A stretch of 64,000 nucleotides of DNA from Gracilimonas tropica DSM 19535 (lineage in GTDB: Bacteria > Bacteroidota > Rhodothermia > Balneolales > Balneolaceae). Position 1 is the first letter of the stretch. Every line of letters begins with the position of its first letter. Below the pieces are notes generated by a model that did no database searches, was not told the DNA's origin, and saw only the letters and a list, made by a program, of their open reading frames with translations. Where the stretch lies: positions 186,001 through 250,000 of the forward strand of contig NZ_AQXG01000003.1 of NCBI RefSeq assembly GCF_000375425.1, given 5' to 3'. The translations under genes were made by a program, and so were the position numbers. Positions 17,022 through 25,809 of this stretch are shown in pieces.

Positions 17022-18494
17022 ATGTTTAAACGATATTTTTCTTTAGGCGTTTTTATGGCAGGAGCTCTCCTCTCCTGTACTACACTACAAGCCCAGGATA
17101 CTGAAAACCTGAACTATCGAAAATGGAGGGTAACTTTATTCCCTCCATTAAGTTCAAATGGCACTAACGCAGTAGATTATACTGCCCGATATTCCATCAA
17201 CCTACTGGTCGGCTATCATGGCGGATTGGATGGTGCAGAATTCGGTGGTTTGGTCAACTACAACAAATATTACGCAAATGGATTTCAGCTTGCCGGCTTA
17301 GTAAATGGCACCGGTGGTGATATGGCCGGTGTGAATATTGCGGGACTGTCAAACTTTTCTTCCGGAGATATGTCCGGTATTCAGGTTTCTGGATTAGCCA
17401 ACATTTCCGGGGATAACCTGGAAGGAATCAATGCTTCCGGCCTGCTTAATTATGCAGAAGGGAATTCCAGCGGATTGCAATTTGCAGGTATAGGTAACCT
17501 GGCAAAAGGTGATATCGAAGGACTTCAGGGCGGTGGAATTTTAAACGCCTCTTGGGGAGATATTTCCGGATTACAAGTAGCTGGTGTAGCAAATATTGCC
17601 CGAAACTCAGTAGAAGGATTGCAGGTTTCCGGGGGAATAAACCTTGCGGGTGATGATCTTTCCGGATTGCAAGTATCAAGTGGGGCGAATTTAGCCTGGG
17701 GCAACATCGAAGGGTTAATGATCACAGGTGGCGTGAATGTTGCAAGAGGTGATGCCAGCGGTTTGTTGATATCAGGAGGGTTGAATATCGCCAACGAATT
17801 AAATGGAGCCTCGATCTCAGGAGGTGCAAATATTGCCAAAGAATTGACAGGACTCCAATTTGCCGGCCTTTTAAACGCATCAGAAAAGGCTACCGGACTT
17901 CAGATCGGACTCATAAACGTTGCTAAAGAATTCAATGGTGTGCCTATAGGATTGATCAGTTACTATGGAAACGGGCGTAAAAATATTGACGTCAGATTTT
18001 CTGATGGAGGCTTTACTGATCTTGGGATCACGTTAGGAACGCACAGAGTTTATAATTCAGCCATATTGGGATACAACACCCTCTTAGACAGGAATGTATA
18101 CCGTATAGGACTTGCCGTTGGTTTGGAAAAAAATATTCAGGATTCCTTTAGAAACTGGCAAAACGAAACGATGTATGTAAATCAGGAATTTGCGGTCACC
18201 CATCAGTTTGAGGAAAAATGGTCTGACAGGCTCAACCTGATCTATTCCTATAAATTCTTATTAGGAAAACGGTTTGGGAATGGCTTTTCGGTCTATGGCG
18301 GCCCTTCTTTCAATGCGCAAGTCACCAGAGTAGCCGGAGCAAAAGATTACACCTGGTATAGCTTGTGGTCACCCGAATGGAAAGGACGGGACTACCGTTT
18401 TTGGGTTGGATTTACTGCAGGAATCAGATTGTTCAAGCAAAAAGCACCACAACGTTTCGAAGACGAGTTTAACAACTGGGATATTGAATGGTAA
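17022..18494 (+). CDS. LA_2272-like surface repeat protein with 16-residue solenoid repeats
   Basis: The secreted precursor has a signal peptide (about 1-25, ending LQAQ). Residues 101-317 form about 14 consecutive repeats of the form [LIV]-x-G-L-Q-[VIF]-[SA]-G-x-x-N-[IL]-A-x-G-[DN]. Nine are exactly 16 residues, three are 15 and the last two 14. The regular spacing of Gly, Asn and hydrophobic residues suggests a parallel beta-solenoid. The C-terminal third (about 320-490) looks like barrel strands (FSVYGGPSFNAQV, FWVGFTAGIRLF) and ends in an acidic tail. It matches the LA_2272-type surface repeat family first named in Leptospira. Function unknown. Confidence 0.75.
   Translation: MFKRYFSLGVFMAGALLSCTTLQAQDTENLNYRKWRVTLFPPLSSNGTNAVDYTARYSINLLVGYHGGLDGAEFGGLVNYNKYYANGFQLAGLVNGTGGDMAGVNIAGLSNFSSGDMSGIQVSGLANISGDNLEGINASGLLNYAEGNSSGLQFAGIGNLAKGDIEGLQGGGILNASWGDISGLQVAGVANIARNSVEGLQVSGGINLAGDDLSGLQVSSGANLAWGNIEGLMITGGVNVARGDASGLLISGGLNIANELNGASISGGANIAKELTGLQFAGLLNASEKATGLQIGLINVAKEFNGVPIGLISYYGNGRKNIDVRFSDGGFTDLGITLGTHRVYNSAILGYNTLLDRNVYRIGLAVGLEKNIQDSFRNWQNETMYVNQEFAVTHQFEEKWSDRLNLIYSYKFLLGKRFGNGFSVYGGPSFNAQVTRVAGAKDYTWYSLWSPEWKGRDYRFWVGFTAGIRLFKQKAPQRFEDEFNNWDIEW
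17322..17972 (+). repeat. Protein-level tandem repeat array (about 14 x 16/15/14 residues)
   Basis: In-frame 48-nt periodicity encodes the solenoid of the surface protein. The repeats share the amino-acid pattern but their codons have diverged, so this is an old array held by protein selection and not a recently expanding, slippage-prone DNA repeat. Repeat length steps down from 16 to 15 to 14 residues toward the C-terminus. Confidence 0.85.
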
Positions 18495-18518
18495 TGATAA
18501 TCTAATAACACAAGATTT

Positions 18519-18548
18519 AAAGCCACTGAGAATTCAGTGGCTTTTTTA
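18519..18548 (+). terminator. Intrinsic terminator after the surface repeat protein gene
   Basis: AAAGCCACTGA pairs with TCAGTGGCTTT across a GAAT loop (11 bp), followed by a T-tract. A strong rho-independent terminator 25 nt after the stop codon. Confidence 0.9.
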
Positions 18549-18610
18549 GTTTAAGGCCAATCCGGACAAACTATTTTTTCGTAGTTAAAGTTATACTCCT
18601 GAATCTCTCA

Positions 18611-19189
18611 ATGAATAAGTTATTAATTATGAAATATCCGTTTATTTTCGGCTCTGTTTTGGTAGTTGCGCTCGGTATCGCATTTATATTGAGTTCCATA
18701 TCCCATGTGGTTGAACCTGTACAAGCTGAACCGTTTAAAGTTTCTGCTGTAGCCGATACCCTTCCCAAAGGTGAATTCCCATTCAAGAAAACCGATTCCG
18801 AATGGAAGGAAATTCTTACTGCTAAAGAATTCCGTATCTTAAGAGAAAAGGGAACTGAGTTACCTTATATAAATGAATATCATGATTTTAAAGGAGAAGG
18901 TATTTATGTATGCGGAGCCTGTGGACAAAAGTTATTTTCTTCGAAGCATAAGTATGATTCCGGGACTGGATGGCCAAGCTATTGGCGCCCTATTTCTGAT
19001 TCTTTGGTTACAGAATTAGAGGATAATTCTTTCTTTATGACCAGAACAGAAATTGTTTGTTCTAATTGTGGGAGTCATATTGGACACGTTTTTGATGACG
19101 GCCCACGTCCTACCGGATTGCGATACTGCATGAATTCTGCTGCTCTCGATTTTATACCGGAAAATGAACTTTCATCAGCTCAAAACTAA
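18611..19189 (+). CDS. msrB: Peptide methionine-(R)-S-oxide reductase MsrB, membrane-anchored/exported
   Basis: Reduces methionine-R-sulfoxide in proteins. The MsrB domain spans about residues 57-185. The two zinc-binding CxxC pairs are CGACG and CSNCG, the substrate pocket motif GTGWPSYWRPI is present, and the catalytic Cys is in GLRYCMNSAALDF. Ahead of it is an N-terminal hydrophobic segment (FIFGSVLVVALGIAFILSSI), so the domain probably works in the periplasm attached to the inner membrane. No MsrA domain is fused. A terminator lies on each side, so it is a single-gene unit. Confidence 0.95.
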   Translation: MNKLLIMKYPFIFGSVLVVALGIAFILSSISHVVEPVQAEPFKVSAVADTLPKGEFPFKKTDSEWKEILTAKEFRILREKGTELPYINEYHDFKGEGIYVCGACGQKLFSSKHKYDSGTGWPSYWRPISDSLVTELEDNSFFMTRTEIVCSNCGSHIGHVFDDGPRPTGLRYCMNSAALDFIPENELSSAQN

Positions 19190-19227
19190 CGTTCAGACTT
19201 GGAACTCACCGTAACTTTATGGATAAT

Positions 19228-19255
19228 AAGGCGTCTTTAAATAGCGCCTTTTTTT
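19228..19255 (+). terminator. Intrinsic terminator after msrB
   Basis: AAGGCG pairs with CGCCTT around an 11-nt loop, followed by a run of T residues. It lies 38 nt after the msrB stop. Confidence 0.75.
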
Positions 19256-19274
19256 ATTCACCCATACTAAGTTC

Positions 19275-19820
19275 ATGAGTCCCAAAGCCACTATCCTTAG
19301 AAAAGCCGAATTCAATCCAAAGATCAAAACGTACATTTTGTGGTATGGTGTTTTGTTATGCACTTTCAGTGTAGTTTTGATCCCACTCATCCCATTATGG
19401 CTGCTCTTCGCTTCCATTTATTTGAACCGCTACTTTGAACGTTTGGAATGTGAGCTTACTACCCGGTCTTTGCGCTTCAAAAAAGGCTATATCTTTCAAA
19501 CTGAAAGAACTATCCCTTTGGATAAGATCCAGGATCTTACATTCAAGGAAGGTCCCTTGCTAAAGTATTTCGGGTTAAGTGTCCTTAAGATAGAAACAGC
19601 CGGTAATACCGGTCAGGGCACCTCAGATCTGTCATTGATCGGCATTATTGATGCTTCTGAATTTCGTTCAATGGTGTTTGAGCAACGCGATAAAGTTACT
19701 GATAACACCGCTTCAACTTCCTCATCAGAAAACACCGACCCTGGAATTGAAATTTTGAAAGACATCAGAGACACTTTAGCCAGAATTGAAGTGAAACTAA
19801 GCTCAAACACCGATCAATAG
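19275..19820 (+). CDS. Membrane protein with bacterial PH (bPH2/DUF304) domain
   Basis: Two adjacent hydrophobic segments at about residues 21-50 form a membrane hairpin. A bPH2 domain follows: RLECELTTRSLRFKKGYIFQ then TERTIPLDKIQDLTFKEGPL and LSVLKIETAG (about 55-115), as in YdbS/YdbT-like proteins. A low-complexity Ser/Thr linker and a short C-terminal helix (DIRDTLARIEVKL) finish it. The role of the family is unclear. It begins 19 nt after the msrB terminator, so it must have its own promoter or depend on read-through. Confidence 0.82.
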   Translation: MSPKATILRKAEFNPKIKTYILWYGVLLCTFSVVLIPLIPLWLLFASIYLNRYFERLECELTTRSLRFKKGYIFQTERTIPLDKIQDLTFKEGPLLKYFGLSVLKIETAGNTGQGTSDLSLIGIIDASEFRSMVFEQRDKVTDNTASTSSSENTDPGIEILKDIRDTLARIEVKLSSNTDQ

Positions 19821-19923
19821 ATGATATTCGTATTTGATCTTTGTAAAAAATTCCTTGAATTCCTGTGAATGAAGTCTTCAAAAATTAAATTCATCCATTG
19901 TAAACACAATCACATGTAAACAA

Positions 19924-21399
19924 ATGAAGATATCCATTATAGGAGCAGGAATCGGAGGATTAGCATCGGCATGTTTGCTTGCAGCCAAGGGACATCAGGT
20001 AAAAGTATTCGAAAAAAATGAGAATGCCGGTGGCAAAATGAATCAGGTTGTAGCTGAAGGCTTTAGGTTTGATACCGGCCCGAGTTTACTGACCATGCCT
20101 TTTGTTTTAGATCGGTTCTACAAAGCGTGTGGATCATCTTTGGAGAATGAACTGGAGCTGAAACCTTTGGAACCGCTCTGCACCTATTTTTATAAAGATG
20201 GTACTGTTTTCAGGAATTTTGATGGGAAGAAAAAGAATGTTGAGGAGATCAAACGAATTGCCCCGGAAGATCTAAAAACGTTTGAGCAGTTTCTGAATTA
20301 TGCCGAATCTTTATACCGGAAAACTTCCGATGCTTTTATCTTTAATCCCCTTTATGACTTTTCGGATCTAAAACAGCTCGACCTGCTCAGCTTTTTTGGC
20401 ATCGATGCATTTACTACCGTAAGTAAGCGTATCGATTCGATGTTTAGCTCATCCTATTTACGACAATTCTTTAAGCGTTTCACCACATATAACGGTTCCT
20501 CTCCTTTCCAGGCTCCCGCCACATTGAACGTTATTCCACATGTTGAGATCAATCTGGGAGGATACTATGTGCAAGGAGGCTTATACAAGCTCGCTGAATC
20601 TATGCTTAAATTAGCAATGTCAGCTGGCGTAGAATTTCATTTTGGAGCTGAAGTTGATCTAATCTTAACAGAGCAGAAAAAAGCCACAGGACTACAATTG
20701 AAAGATGGGAAAGTAGTTAAAAGTGACCTTGTTCTTTCTAACAGTGACGCAACAGAGACCAAAGTTCATCTTCTAAGCGATCAGGCTATATCCCAAAAAG
20801 CAAAAGAAAAAGCACGCAACATAGAACCTTCTTGCTCGGGGTATGTTCTATTACTTGGCATCGATCGTAGCTATGAACAGCTTTCGCATCATAACATATT
20901 TTTTACAGGCGATTATGAAACTGAATTCAGGCAGATCTTTAAAGAAAAAGTAATGCCAGAAGATCCAACAATTTATATTGCAAACACTTCTTATTCGGAT
21001 CCCTCCCATGCTCCTAAAGGAGCGTCAAACTTGTTCATCCTGGTAAATGCTCCGTACTTATCAAAACATTATGACTGGGAACTGAATGAAGAAAAATATG
21101 GAGATAAGATCATTACCGAATTAGAGAAAAGAGGCTTAGATGAGCTTTCAGATCATATTCAATTCAGGAAAAGTATCACTCCCGTAGATTTTTATGAAAA
21201 GTACTATTCCAATAAAGGAAGTATTTACGGGACTTCTTCGAACAGCAAGTTCTCAGCATTTGTGCGACCAAGAAATAAATCGAAGGAGTTTGAGCATTTA
21301 TATTTTACGGGCGGTTCAACTCATCCGGGCGGAGGAATTCCTCTCGTTGTTCAATCTGCATTCAATGCCGTTGAACTGATTGAGCGCTATGAAGACTGA
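19924..21399 (+). CDS. CrtI/CrtD-family carotenoid desaturase
   Basis: An FAD-dependent carotenoid desaturase. The N-terminal Rossmann motif is IIGAGIGGLASACLLAAKGH, followed by NAGGKMNQ and the family motif FDTGPSLLTMPFVL (about 50-63). FTTYNGSSPFQAPATLNVIP (about 186-206) and GGYYVQGGLYKLAESM fit the CrtD-like branch (1-hydroxycarotenoid 3,4-desaturase of Bacteroidota) slightly better than phytoene desaturase. The C-terminus has the FAD clamp YFTGGSTHPGGGIPLVVQSA. No crtB or other pigment gene is in the window, so the exact substrate is unproven. It converges with the phosphoesterase gene, with a 13-nt 3' overlap. Confidence 0.85.
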   Translation: MKISIIGAGIGGLASACLLAAKGHQVKVFEKNENAGGKMNQVVAEGFRFDTGPSLLTMPFVLDRFYKACGSSLENELELKPLEPLCTYFYKDGTVFRNFDGKKKNVEEIKRIAPEDLKTFEQFLNYAESLYRKTSDAFIFNPLYDFSDLKQLDLLSFFGIDAFTTVSKRIDSMFSSSYLRQFFKRFTTYNGSSPFQAPATLNVIPHVEINLGGYYVQGGLYKLAESMLKLAMSAGVEFHFGAEVDLILTEQKKATGLQLKDGKVVKSDLVLSNSDATETKVHLLSDQAISQKAKEKARNIEPSCSGYVLLLGIDRSYEQLSHHNIFFTGDYETEFRQIFKEKVMPEDPTIYIANTSYSDPSHAPKGASNLFILVNAPYLSKHYDWELNEEKYGDKIITELEKRGLDELSDHIQFRKSITPVDFYEKYYSNKGSIYGTSSNSKFSAFVRPRNKSKEFEHLYFTGGSTHPGGGIPLVVQSAFNAVELIERYED

Positions 21400-21920
21400 G
21401 TTGCTTTTTCTGCCTTTTCTTCCTGCTCTATATCTAAATTGACTACCTCAACATTGTGGAAATTTCCGTCAACGATCTCAAATCGAATAATAGTTCGCTG
21501 CTCTTGAAAACCTTGCTTACCGGCTGCTCCGGGATTCATATATAGCATTTTGTTGTGTTCCTGATCTCGTGCTATTCTGAGAATATGAGAGTGGCCACAC
21601 ACAAATAGATCAGGGGGATTTTCGTCCATCTCCTTTCGAATTGGCAAACAATATCTGCCGGGAATTCCACCGATGTGCGTCATCCAGACCTTAATTCCTT
21701 CACGCTCAAAATGTTGGTGTAGAGGATATTCATTGCGAATATCCTGCCCGTCAATATTACCGTAAACCCCAACTACAGGTGCAATTTTCTTGAGTTCTTC
21801 TGCAATCTCTATGGTACCGAAATCTCCTGCGTGCCAAATCTCATCGCAATCAGAAAAATATTCGAGGACCTGTGGATCAAGGTAATTATGCGTATCTGAA
21901 ATCAGCCCTATTTTGATCAT
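21387..21920 (-). CDS. Metallophosphoesterase, YfcE/MJ0936 family
   Basis: A 177-residue calcineurin-like phosphoesterase. All di-metal motifs are visible: GLISDTHNY (DxH), EIWHAGDFG (GDxx), VYGNIDGQD (GNxD), WMTHIGG and CGHSHILR (GHSH), with MNPGAAGKQ near the end. Family members hydrolyse phosphodiesters or cyclic nucleotides in the cytosol; the physiological substrate is unknown. The last 20 residues are a charged tail. The gene ends inside the carotenoid desaturase coding region on the opposite strand. Confidence 0.92.
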   Translation of the reverse strand: MIKIGLISDTHNYLDPQVLEYFSDCDEIWHAGDFGTIEIAEELKKIAPVVGVYGNIDGQDIRNEYPLHQHFEREGIKVWMTHIGGIPGRYCLPIRKEMDENPPDLFVCGHSHILRIARDQEHNKMLYMNPGAAGKQGFQEQRTIIRFEIVDGNFHNVEVVNLDIEQEEKAEKATQSS

Positions 21921-22004
21921 ACTTTTTGTATCATCTAACTTCTTTGATAAAGGAGAACAAGAAAGCGTTTTTTATTTTTTTGTTCCACTCTAATTATAAA
22001 ACAT

Positions 22005-23060
22005 TTGCAAAAAATTATTCATTCATTGAAAGGCTTTAGTATTGTCATTGTTACCTGGAATGCGCTTGAGCACCTAAAGAAGTATCTGCCTTCGGTAGCA
22101 CAAACAGAGTACCCCGATTTTGAAATTATTATAGCTGATAATGCCTCCATTGACGGATCAAAAAAATGGATCAGGAAAAATTTTCCTGATATAAAGATTG
22201 CAACATTTGACGACAATTATGGTTACTGCGGTGGCAACAACAGGGCCGTACCTTTTGCGGAGAAAGAAATCCTGGTATTTTTAAATAATGATGTTAGAGT
22301 TAGCAGTGATTGGCTTCATGGCCTCAATGCTGCTTTTAACAACTCGGAAGTGGCTGCCGCACAGCCAAAATTGAGAGCCGATCTCCAGCCTGATTATTTT
22401 GAATATGCCGGTGCAGCCGGAGGCTTCATTGACCAATACGGTTATCCTTTTTGCCGGGGAAGGATCTTTGAAGAAGTGGAATTAGACGAAGGCCAATATG
22501 ATGACAAAGCTAAAATCTTTTGGGCCTCAGGTGCCGCTTTGGCTGTGCGCAAAGATCTGTTTTTAGAATCGGGTGGTTTCGATGAAGATTTTGAATTTCA
22601 CATGGAAGAAATTGACCTTTGCTGGCGCTTACAAAATCAGGGACATTCCATTGTTTATACTCCCTCAAGCCTAGTTTATCATTTAGGCGGTGGGTCATTG
22701 CCCATGGGATCCCCACGAAAAGTTTATTACAACTTCAGAAACAGCCTGTTCATGTTGTGGAAAAATTATTCTTCCGTAAACCTTCGCAAACGGTTTATCA
22801 TTCGTGTATTGCTTGACATCGTTGCTGCATGGAAAGCATTACTGAGCGGAAAACCCAAAGAGTGGACTGCTATTGCAAAGGCACATATACATTTTCTTCT
22901 GAAGATGGGCAAGATCAACAGAAAACGAAAGGAACTACAGCAGAAAAGAGTTTCTCATAATGATCCGGAGACGATGATGAGGTTGAGCATTATTTGGAAA
23001 CATTTTGCTAAAGGCCTTTCCCGATTTCAAGACCTTCCCAAAAAATACCTTGCGAAATAA
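22005..23060 (+). CDS. Family 2 glycosyltransferase
   Basis: Inverting GT-A glycosyltransferase, WcaE/rhamnosyltransferase-like. FSIVIVTWNALEHLKKYLPS opens the fold, FEIIIADNASIDGS is the nucleotide-sugar binding segment, LVFLNNDVRV holds the DxD-like motif, and FWASGAALAVRKDLF, GGFDEDFEFHMEEIDLCWRL is the ED-type catalytic segment (about 175-215). The C-terminal 100 residues are basic and amphipathic, consistent with membrane association. The best start is TTG at 22005; no ATG precedes the conserved region. It is probably involved in LPS, capsule or other surface glycan synthesis. Confidence 0.88.
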   Translation: MQKIIHSLKGFSIVIVTWNALEHLKKYLPSVAQTEYPDFEIIIADNASIDGSKKWIRKNFPDIKIATFDDNYGYCGGNNRAVPFAEKEILVFLNNDVRVSSDWLHGLNAAFNNSEVAAAQPKLRADLQPDYFEYAGAAGGFIDQYGYPFCRGRIFEEVELDEGQYDDKAKIFWASGAALAVRKDLFLESGGFDEDFEFHMEEIDLCWRLQNQGHSIVYTPSSLVYHLGGGSLPMGSPRKVYYNFRNSLFMLWKNYSSVNLRKRFIIRVLLDIVAAWKALLSGKPKEWTAIAKAHIHFLLKMGKINRKRKELQQKRVSHNDPETMMRLSIIWKHFAKGLSRFQDLPKKYLAK

Positions 23061-23072
23061 GAGTTTTTAGAT

Positions 23073-25034
23073 CTAAGAAGCTTTTTTCTTTTTGAAAGTG
23101 TTGATCACGCCTCCGTCAAGAATGGCTTCTCTTTGCCTTTCACTTAAACTGTGCTTCACTTCATATTTTGTACCTTTTGTGACATTGATCAACTCAGCAG
23201 AATTTCCGGTTTCTATACTTTGGCGAATGTTTTCTACCCTTAGAATATCTCCCTGATCTATTTCATCGTAATCTTCAGGATTCACAAATTCGAACGGTGG
23301 AATTCCAAAATTAACCAGGTTTTGCCATCCTATGCGGGCATAACTTTTGGCTACAGCGGCTTTCTGTCCCAGGTACCTCGGAGCAATAGCAGCATGTTCC
23401 CTGCTGGAACCCTGCGCATAATTCTCTCCGGCTACTACCACGTGACCGCCATACTCGTCCCTGGCTTCCATTGCCCTTTCATAAAAATTATCATCAATCA
23501 CGGTGAAAGAAAATTTACTGATCTCAGGTATATTGCTTCGAAAAGGAAGTACTTCTGCCCCGGCCCTCAAGATCTCATCAGTAGATATATTATCATCCAT
23601 TTTAAGGAGAACGGGCACTTCAAAATCCTGCAGTTCTTCAAAGTCGGGCATGGTTGAAATATTTGGCCCTTTTTTAATTTCAACATCTTTTCCATTCTCA
23701 ACGGGTTTTTTGAGCATCTCTTTGTTGACAATATATTTAGAGGGTTCTTTGAACTCAGGATAACTCATTCCAAAAAGATCTTCCAGATCACGCGGATCAG
23801 TTATCTTACCGGTAAGGGCGGATGCTGCCGCAGTCTCTGGGCTCACCAAAAATACAGAATCTTCGGGCGTACCAGAACGATCCGGAAAATTACGCGGTAC
23901 GGTTCGCAGACTGTTTCTGCCGGTTGCGGGTGCTTGCCCCATTCCAATGCAACCATTGCAACCCGCCTGATGAATTCGAGCCCCTGATTGCACTAAATGA
24001 AACATTACATCATGCTTAACCATATTCTCGATGATCTGCCTTGAAGTTGGGTTGATGTCAAAAGAAACCTCATCATGAGCCGTTTTGTCTTTGACGATCT
24101 CAGCAGCAATCCAAAAATCCCTGTATCCGGGATTTGCTGAAGAGCCTATGTACGATTGATAGATTTCCTTACCCTCAACTTCTCGCACTTTTACCACATT
24201 TCCCGGACTGCTTGGCAATGCAATCATGGGCTCAAGGGTACTCAGATTCAATTCATCATGTACGTCATATTCCGCACCTTCATCTGCGGTGAGTTTCTGG
24301 AATTCATTTTCTCTGTTATTCTGTTTCATGAACCGTTTCACCTCATCATCAGCTGGAAAAACAGTAGTGGTAGCACCCATTTCGGTTCCCATATTGGCGA
24401 TCACATGACGATCCATTGTGGAGAGCGAATCTAATCCCGGACCATAATATTCAATCACCATACCACGAGCGCCTTTTACATCATAACGGCGCAGCATTTC
24501 AAGGACCACATCTTTTGCACTTACCCAATCGGGAAGTTTTCCGGTCAGTTTCACCCCTAAAACCTTGGGCATTTTTAAATACATCGCTTCTCCGGCTATA
24601 GAAAATGCAACATCAAGTCCACCAGCACCCAATGCAAACATTCCCATGCATCCGTTGGCAGGAGTATGGCTGTCGGAGCCTGCTAAGGTGCGTCCCGGTC
24701 GCGCAAAGTGTTCCCCATGTACGGCATGGCTTACGCCATTTCCCGGCCTGCTGTACCAAATACCAAAGCGATCAGCAGCTGATTTCAGGAACAGATGATC
24801 ATCCGGATTCTTGTAATCCGTTTGAAGCAAGTTATGGTCCACATACTGGCAGGATAGTTCGGTTTTAGCTTCATCCAGTTCCATTGCTTCCAATTCAAGC
24901 ATCACCAGTGTTCCGGTTGCATCCTGGGTCAACGTCTGGTCGATCCTGATACCAATTTCCTCACCGGGATTCATCGCTCCTTCAATTAAATGGCTCTGAA
25001 TTAATTTCTGGGTAACATTAAGTGCTTTACTCAT
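23073..25034 (-). CDS. Aconitate hydratase, monomeric Aquifex-type
   Basis: TCA-cycle enzyme interconverting citrate and isocitrate through a [4Fe-4S] cluster. At 653 residues it is the short aconitase form found in Bacteroidota and Aquifex. Key segments are YVDHNLLQTD, GRTLAGSDSHTPANGCMG (cluster Cys), VGSS-like SYIGSSANPGYRD and AGCNGCIGMGQAPATGRNSL (two cluster Cys). The C-terminal swivel domain has DDNISTDEILRAGAEVLPFR and YAQGSSREHAA, whose Ser-Arg bind substrate. It is convergent with the GT2 gene (12 nt apart) and divergent from the HEAGH membrane-protein gene. Confidence 0.95.
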   Translation of the reverse strand: MSKALNVTQKLIQSHLIEGAMNPGEEIGIRIDQTLTQDATGTLVMLELEAMELDEAKTELSCQYVDHNLLQTDYKNPDDHLFLKSAADRFGIWYSRPGNGVSHAVHGEHFARPGRTLAGSDSHTPANGCMGMFALGAGGLDVAFSIAGEAMYLKMPKVLGVKLTGKLPDWVSAKDVVLEMLRRYDVKGARGMVIEYYGPGLDSLSTMDRHVIANMGTEMGATTTVFPADDEVKRFMKQNNRENEFQKLTADEGAEYDVHDELNLSTLEPMIALPSSPGNVVKVREVEGKEIYQSYIGSSANPGYRDFWIAAEIVKDKTAHDEVSFDINPTSRQIIENMVKHDVMFHLVQSGARIHQAGCNGCIGMGQAPATGRNSLRTVPRNFPDRSGTPEDSVFLVSPETAAASALTGKITDPRDLEDLFGMSYPEFKEPSKYIVNKEMLKKPVENGKDVEIKKGPNISTMPDFEELQDFEVPVLLKMDDNISTDEILRAGAEVLPFRSNIPEISKFSFTVIDDNFYERAMEARDEYGGHVVVAGENYAQGSSREHAAIAPRYLGQKAAVAKSYARIGWQNLVNFGIPPFEFVNPEDYDEIDQGDILRVENIRQSIETGNSAELINVTKGTKYEVKHSLSERQREAILDGGVINTFKKKKAS

Positions 25035-25109
25035 ATCAGTAAAAGTTGTTCAATATTTCATTAATCACTACTATTTCAACTCGATTACATTCAAAATGAT
25101 TCAATACGT

Positions 25110-25727
25110 ATGCAGATCGACTATGAGATCTTGTTAGATAAATCGTTGCCTTACATAAAGAAATGGTGGTTTTCGGTGGTCTGTATTCCTTTTTGTCTCA
25201 CGCTGGCAGATCAATATTGGATGGCCTTAAAATGGGAGATCTCTTTTTCCTGGAGGTACGACTACCCTTTTTTCCTTTCTCCTTTCTTTTTCCTGATCGA
25301 TAATTTCCTGCTGATCATCCATGAGGCCGGACATACCTTTTTTGGTTTCCTGGGTTCGAGATTCATCACCATACTTGGGGGCACTTTATTTGAAATACTG
25401 CTCCCTTTTTTGATTTTTATATATGGTTGGTGGAACTATCACCGGTTTGTAGCGCAGTTAGGTTTGCTTCTAACAGCTTTTGCCTGGATCGAATCAGCAG
25501 CGTATGCAGCCGATGCCCTGGAACGCAGAACGCCGCTGATAGGAAATCTTCCCAAATCATCACACGACTTCTATAATCTTTTTTCCATGCACGGTGCTTT
25601 AGATTCTTATATGTTCTTTGCTTGGCTTATGTATTTCATCGGCATTGTCACCCTCCTCCTGTTCCTGGTCTACCCCTTCATAGAAAAAGAACAATACGCC
25701 TATGTTGACATTGAGATGGATCTGTGA
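25110..25727 (+). CDS. Polytopic membrane protein with HEAGH (M50-like) motif
   Basis: A 205-residue protein with about five hydrophobic segments. Segment 2/3 contains FFLIDNFLLIIHEAGHTFFG (about 60-80), an HExxH metal-binding motif embedded in a helix, followed by GSRFITILGGTLFEILLPF. This resembles M50B-like intramembrane metallopeptidases. A candidate third ligand is the Asp in SSHDFYNLF or HGALDSYMF, but the usual NPDG-like motif is absent. It could be a protease or a related non-proteolytic protein. It is in the same direction as and 82 nt upstream of the DUF58 gene. Confidence 0.6.
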   Translation: MQIDYEILLDKSLPYIKKWWFSVVCIPFCLTLADQYWMALKWEISFSWRYDYPFFLSPFFFLIDNFLLIIHEAGHTFFGFLGSRFITILGGTLFEILLPFLIFIYGWWNYHRFVAQLGLLLTAFAWIESAAYAADALERRTPLIGNLPKSSHDFYNLFSMHGALDSYMFFAWLMYFIGIVTLLLFLVYPFIEKEQYAYVDIEMDL

Positions 25728-25809
25728 TTCGGTTCTCAAATATTTACGAATCAGGTTCTTTATTGAAAATGCCATTTCTTATCTTCGCGGTAATAAAAAA
25801 TGAGACGTT

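Noticed and set aside
17322..17972. Possible phase-variable DNA tandem repeat
   Set aside because: The repeat exists at protein level only; codons have diverged, so replication slippage is unlikely.
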